A DNA stretch of 64,000 nt. Source: JAJEEA01 sp965243615 (GTDB lineage Bacteria > Acidobacteriota > Vicinamibacteria > Vicinamibacterales > UBA8438). The stretch covers positions 434,001 through 498,000 of the forward strand of contig CBDEVO010000003.1 in assembly GCA_965243615.1 (NCBI GenBank). Reading direction: 5' to 3'. The position numbers and the translations under genes are program-made. The notes under the pieces were generated by a model. It had not been told where the DNA came from, did no database searches, and saw nothing but the letters and a program-made list of their open reading frames with translations. Shown here piece by piece: positions 61,713-64,000 of this stretch (the stretch's first letter is position 1; every line of letters starts with the position of its first letter).

Positions 61713-63028
61713 CTGTCGCGTCCCCCGGCCCTCCTGACGCCGGTCCGCAGCCTTTCGGCGAGCTCGCGGTAGGGCCCCCGCAGCAGAATCGACTCCGCGA
61801 CGTCCGCCAAGTCCCGGAAGGTGGCCAGACGTTCCTCATAGGGCAACACGAGGGGAACGTGCGGCGCGTCCGCGCTTTCCAAATCGTCCAGATTCCAGAA
61901 TTCGTCCCCACCTTCGGGTTCTGCATAGTAGTGCTGACTGAACGCCTCGCGCGCACGGTCCCTGAACCGCTCGACACAACCCCTGAAGACGGCCGCGTCG
62001 GACCGCGGAACCATGGAGGCCACCAGCATACACTCCGCTTGAGGCCCGCCCCGCCTCACCCGGTCACCGCCGAGTCGCTCCAGAACCAGCTCCAGCCCCC
62101 GCCAGCTCGCTTCCGCGAGCGTGCCCAGAAGCACGTGGAAATGGCACATGCCCCCCGTCAGGAAACCCGACACATCGCCCAGTCCTGCACGCGCATCGAT
62201 AAGAATCCACCGTGGCGCAAGATCCCGGCGAATACGCTCCAGCAGCACGACGAACGGGTGCGCCGCACCGTCTGGTGCCGCTCCGTAATCGATCCGCGCG
62301 AGCTTCTCGATATACCGAGAATCGAAGCCACCGGCAGGATACACGAAAATATCTTCCCCATCGGTACCGCCACCGGCCGCATAGCGGTGATGGTAATCCT
62401 CCGTGCCGATCCCTTTCGGGTCGCCCAGGATCCTCTGCTCCAGCAGATAGTCGGTGATTCCACATGACGCCACGGCCCCGTCGTAGCCGGCAAGCAGTGA
62501 ACCTACACCGGGCGCATCCAGGTCCATGTCGAGGACCGCGACCCGCTCACCGGCCGCGGCCAGATACAGGGCGGTAGCGGCAAGCGCCGTCGACCGTCCG
62601 GCTCCACCCTTGAAGGAATAGAACGAGGCGATCGCGGGACCGGCCTTTGCGTCCAGCCGCCAGGGCGGTTCCTTCGGCGCATCGAACCAGCCCGTCTTCG
62701 TCAGGTGCCTGTCAACCACCCGGAACCGATTCGTCGCATCGTGCGGTCGCGCCGTCCGCCACGCCTGCTCCTGCCAAGCCGCGTCTGGATGGTTTCCGGT
62801 GCCGCCTCGAAGAACGGACTTCGACCAGTAGACGGACGCCGCTTCGTCCAACTGTCCGTCGATCTCCCCACGGGCCGACTCCCAGCTTCTGTCCGGGCAC
62901 CAGAGAACCAGCCGGAGTTGAGCGAGCACGTCCTTGACCAACAGCGCGCGCCACTCACCGGGCTTGCTGATCAGCCACGCGGCCAAATGTTCCTCCGCCC
63001 GCTCGTGGGCGGCATCCAGGTGCTGCAT
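61709..63028 (-). CDS. KGGxGR-motif ParA/MinD-like ATPase, 439 aa
   Basis: The deviant Walker A reads FYSFKGGAGRSTALAA (Lys140, Arg145, Ser146), then VAVLDMDLDAPGVG and a Walker B-like RWILIDARAGLGDVSG. This is the 'KGGVGR' variant of the MinD/ParA (SIMIBI) class. The first 130 residues form a helical domain (AEEHLAAWLISKPGEWRALL). The start at 63028 shares one base with the stop of the HEPN gene. In conflict systems of this type the ATPase is thought to act as a regulator or switch; that is inference. Confidence 0.85.
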   Translation of the reverse strand: MQHLDAAHERAEEHLAAWLISKPGEWRALLVKDVLAQLRLVLWCPDRSWESARGEIDGQLDEAASVYWSKSVLRGGTGNHPDAAWQEQAWRTARPHDATNRFRVVDRHLTKTGWFDAPKEPPWRLDAKAGPAIASFYSFKGGAGRSTALAATALYLAAAGERVAVLDMDLDAPGVGSLLAGYDGAVASCGITDYLLEQRILGDPKGIGTEDYHHRYAAGGGTDGEDIFVYPAGGFDSRYIEKLARIDYGAAPDGAAHPFVVLLERIRRDLAPRWILIDARAGLGDVSGFLTGGMCHFHVLLGTLAEASWRGLELVLERLGGDRVRRGGPQAECMLVASMVPRSDAAVFRGCVERFRDRAREAFSQHYYAEPEGGDEFWNLDDLESADAPHVPLVLPYEERLATFRDLADVAESILLRGPYRELAERLRTGVRRAGGRDR

Positions 63029-63465
63029 CAGATCATTCCCGCGAGTGTGAGCTGGCCGATGACCCGCCGATAGACGTCCGCGGCCTCCCGATGCCAACTT
63101 GCTGCAGTGTTGGCGCTGACTCCTGGGCTGCGATAGCGCTGTTCCGCCATCCAGCCGCCGAGAATAGTCGACGTCCGCAACGACGCCTGGGCCTTGAGAT
63201 AGAGCCTGCCGACAACAGAGCTCGCTTGAGCCGCAAGGAGGTCGAGATCCCGGTCCAGTCTCGACAAGTCGTGATGGCGGTGGCGGCGGTCCACCTGGCC
63301 CGCTTCCAGTTGAATCAAGGTCTTCAGTGCGCACTCGACCACATAACCCGCGAGATACGCGGCGCCGTCGGGGCGTCCTTCTGCCAGAAGCGACCCTGAG
63401 TCCTGAAGGTGCTTCCTTGCTGCCTCCGGGTAGTCGTCGCCGTTCCCTTGCCGCAAGTGGCTCAT
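63028..63465 (-). CDS. HEPN-domain protein
   Basis: A 145-residue all-helical protein with the HEPN core: AARKHLQDSGSLLAEG, then AAYLAGYVVECALKTLIQL and HRHHDLSRLDRDL. HEPN proteins are often RNases or nucleotidyltransferase partners; the strict R-x4-6-H motif is not obvious, so it may be non-catalytic. Stop and next start overlap by a base, coupling it to the KGGxGR ATPase. Confidence 0.85.
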   Translation of the reverse strand: MSHLRQGNGDDYPEAARKHLQDSGSLLAEGRPDGAAYLAGYVVECALKTLIQLEAGQVDRRHRHHDLSRLDRDLDLLAAQASSVVGRLYLKAQASLRTSTILGGWMAEQRYRSPGVSANTAASWHREAADVYRRVIGQLTLAGMI

Positions 63466-63585
63466 CGTCGTCCTCGTTTTGACGCCATGTCGTTCCCCCG
63501 GGGTCGCCTTGGAATCCAGAACCGGCGGGTCCGTGTCGTCCCAGGTTGGCCTGCTGCCCGGCCCTGGCCGACGAGGCCGCGCTCG

Positions 63586-63978
63586 CTATCGGCCATCACC
63601 GTCCGCGAGGCCGAAGAAGAGCACGAGCCAGCCGTGCAGATCCTCATGAGCCACGGCCTTGCCGGTCGAGTGGAGATAGGCTCTCATGTTGTCGGAGAAT
63701 CCGGGTCCCGCGAAGACGACGATCCCGGGAATGGGCCACGCCGCGATGTCCTGGATGGTGGCCGGGATCTTCTCCTCGGCGGAGCCGCTGACACCCTGGT
63801 ACTTGCACTCGATGCCGAGACTTCCTCCCGAATCGGGGTGACGCAGCACGAGGTCGATGCGACGCTCCGCACCCCAGAGTCTCCGGCCCACCCGGATCTG
63901 CTTGCCGACTCGCAGCCCCAGCCTGTCCGCCAAGCTCGCCACCTCCCGCTCGAGGTCCGCACCGCTGGATGTCGCCAT
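63586..63978 (-). CDS. PD-(D/E)XK nuclease-like protein
   Basis: A 130-residue restriction-endonuclease-like protein with the sequence order E (ADLEREVASLADRL), D (RRIDLVLRH, Asp42) and E-x-K (GIECKYQG, Glu57, Lys59), then QDIAAWPIPGIVVFAGPGF. Predicted DNA endonuclease. It lies 120 bp upstream of the HEPN gene on the same strand, so it may be the effector of that operon or a separate gene. Confidence 0.78.
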   Translation of the reverse strand: MATSSGADLEREVASLADRLGLRVGKQIRVGRRLWGAERRIDLVLRHPDSGGSLGIECKYQGVSGSAEEKIPATIQDIAAWPIPGIVVFAGPGFSDNMRAYLHSTGKAVAHEDLHGWLVLFFGLADGDGR

Positions 63979-64000
63979 AGCCCGCCAGACCTCTACGCGG

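Overview
The window is about 70% GC and looks like a chromosome segment from an Acidobacteriota bacterium, probably of the Vicinamibacteria (subdivision 6) type. The main evidence is seven large MacB-like permeases of the acidobacterial 'ADOP' class, several with the family's N-terminal prefix, accompanied by PadR-family repressors. A selenocysteine-dependent formate dehydrogenase and a tannase-like esterase fit that lineage. This is inferred from gene content; no database search was possible.

Layout. 1-3.4 kb: the end of an anti-sigma/STAS signalling gene, fdhE, and an ISKra4-like insertion sequence with terminal repeats and a 10-bp target duplication. 3.4-24.6 kb: permease territory with six ADOP permeases, two PadR regulators, a glycosyltransferase, decayed fragments (permease remnant, Rpn nuclease, HigA-like antitoxin), and a thioredoxin-fold protein whose redox motif is U-x-x-C, with an in-frame TGA followed by a bacterial SECIS-like hairpin. 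24.8-26 kb: a frameshifted Phd-like antitoxin and a VapBC pair with a duplicated promoter. 26.1-35.5 kb: fdnGHI-type formate dehydrogenase (fdnG read through a second Sec TGA), a Uma2 nuclease, a DUF262/DUF1524 GmrSD-like enzyme, another toxin-antitoxin pair, and fdhD. 35.8-38.5 kb: two tandem paralogous exported proteins and a small membrane protein. 38.7-46.5 kb: a co-directional metabolic cluster of two CoA-transferase subunits, two acyl-CoA ligases, a GPP34-cytochrome P450 fusion and a methyltransferase. 46.5-52 kb: a MITE-like element, an HNH endonuclease gene split by an IS66 element (8-bp target duplication, frame restored on excision), and an XRE-ImmA/PIN pair. 52-60 kb: a seventh permease, a tannase/feruloyl esterase, a serine hydrolase, a DUF4143 ATPase and a DUF2231 membrane protein. 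60.2-64 kb: a tightly overlapping cluster of a HEPN protein, a KGGxGR-motif ATPase and a second P-loop ATPase, with a PD-(D/E)XK nuclease just upstream; this looks like an uncharacterised conflict or defence system.

How the genes fit together. Formate oxidation is represented by the catalytic, iron-sulfur and cytochrome b subunits plus both maturation factors (FdhE, FdhD). Two genes need selenocysteine insertion, yet no selA, selB, selC or selD is visible here. The cluster at 38.7-46.5 kb looks like a CoA-thioester pathway on a lipid-like or alicyclic acid. The rest is accessory DNA rich in toxin-antitoxin and nuclease genes, with insertions and micro-duplications. Many long open frames are antisense shadows caused by high GC and were left out.
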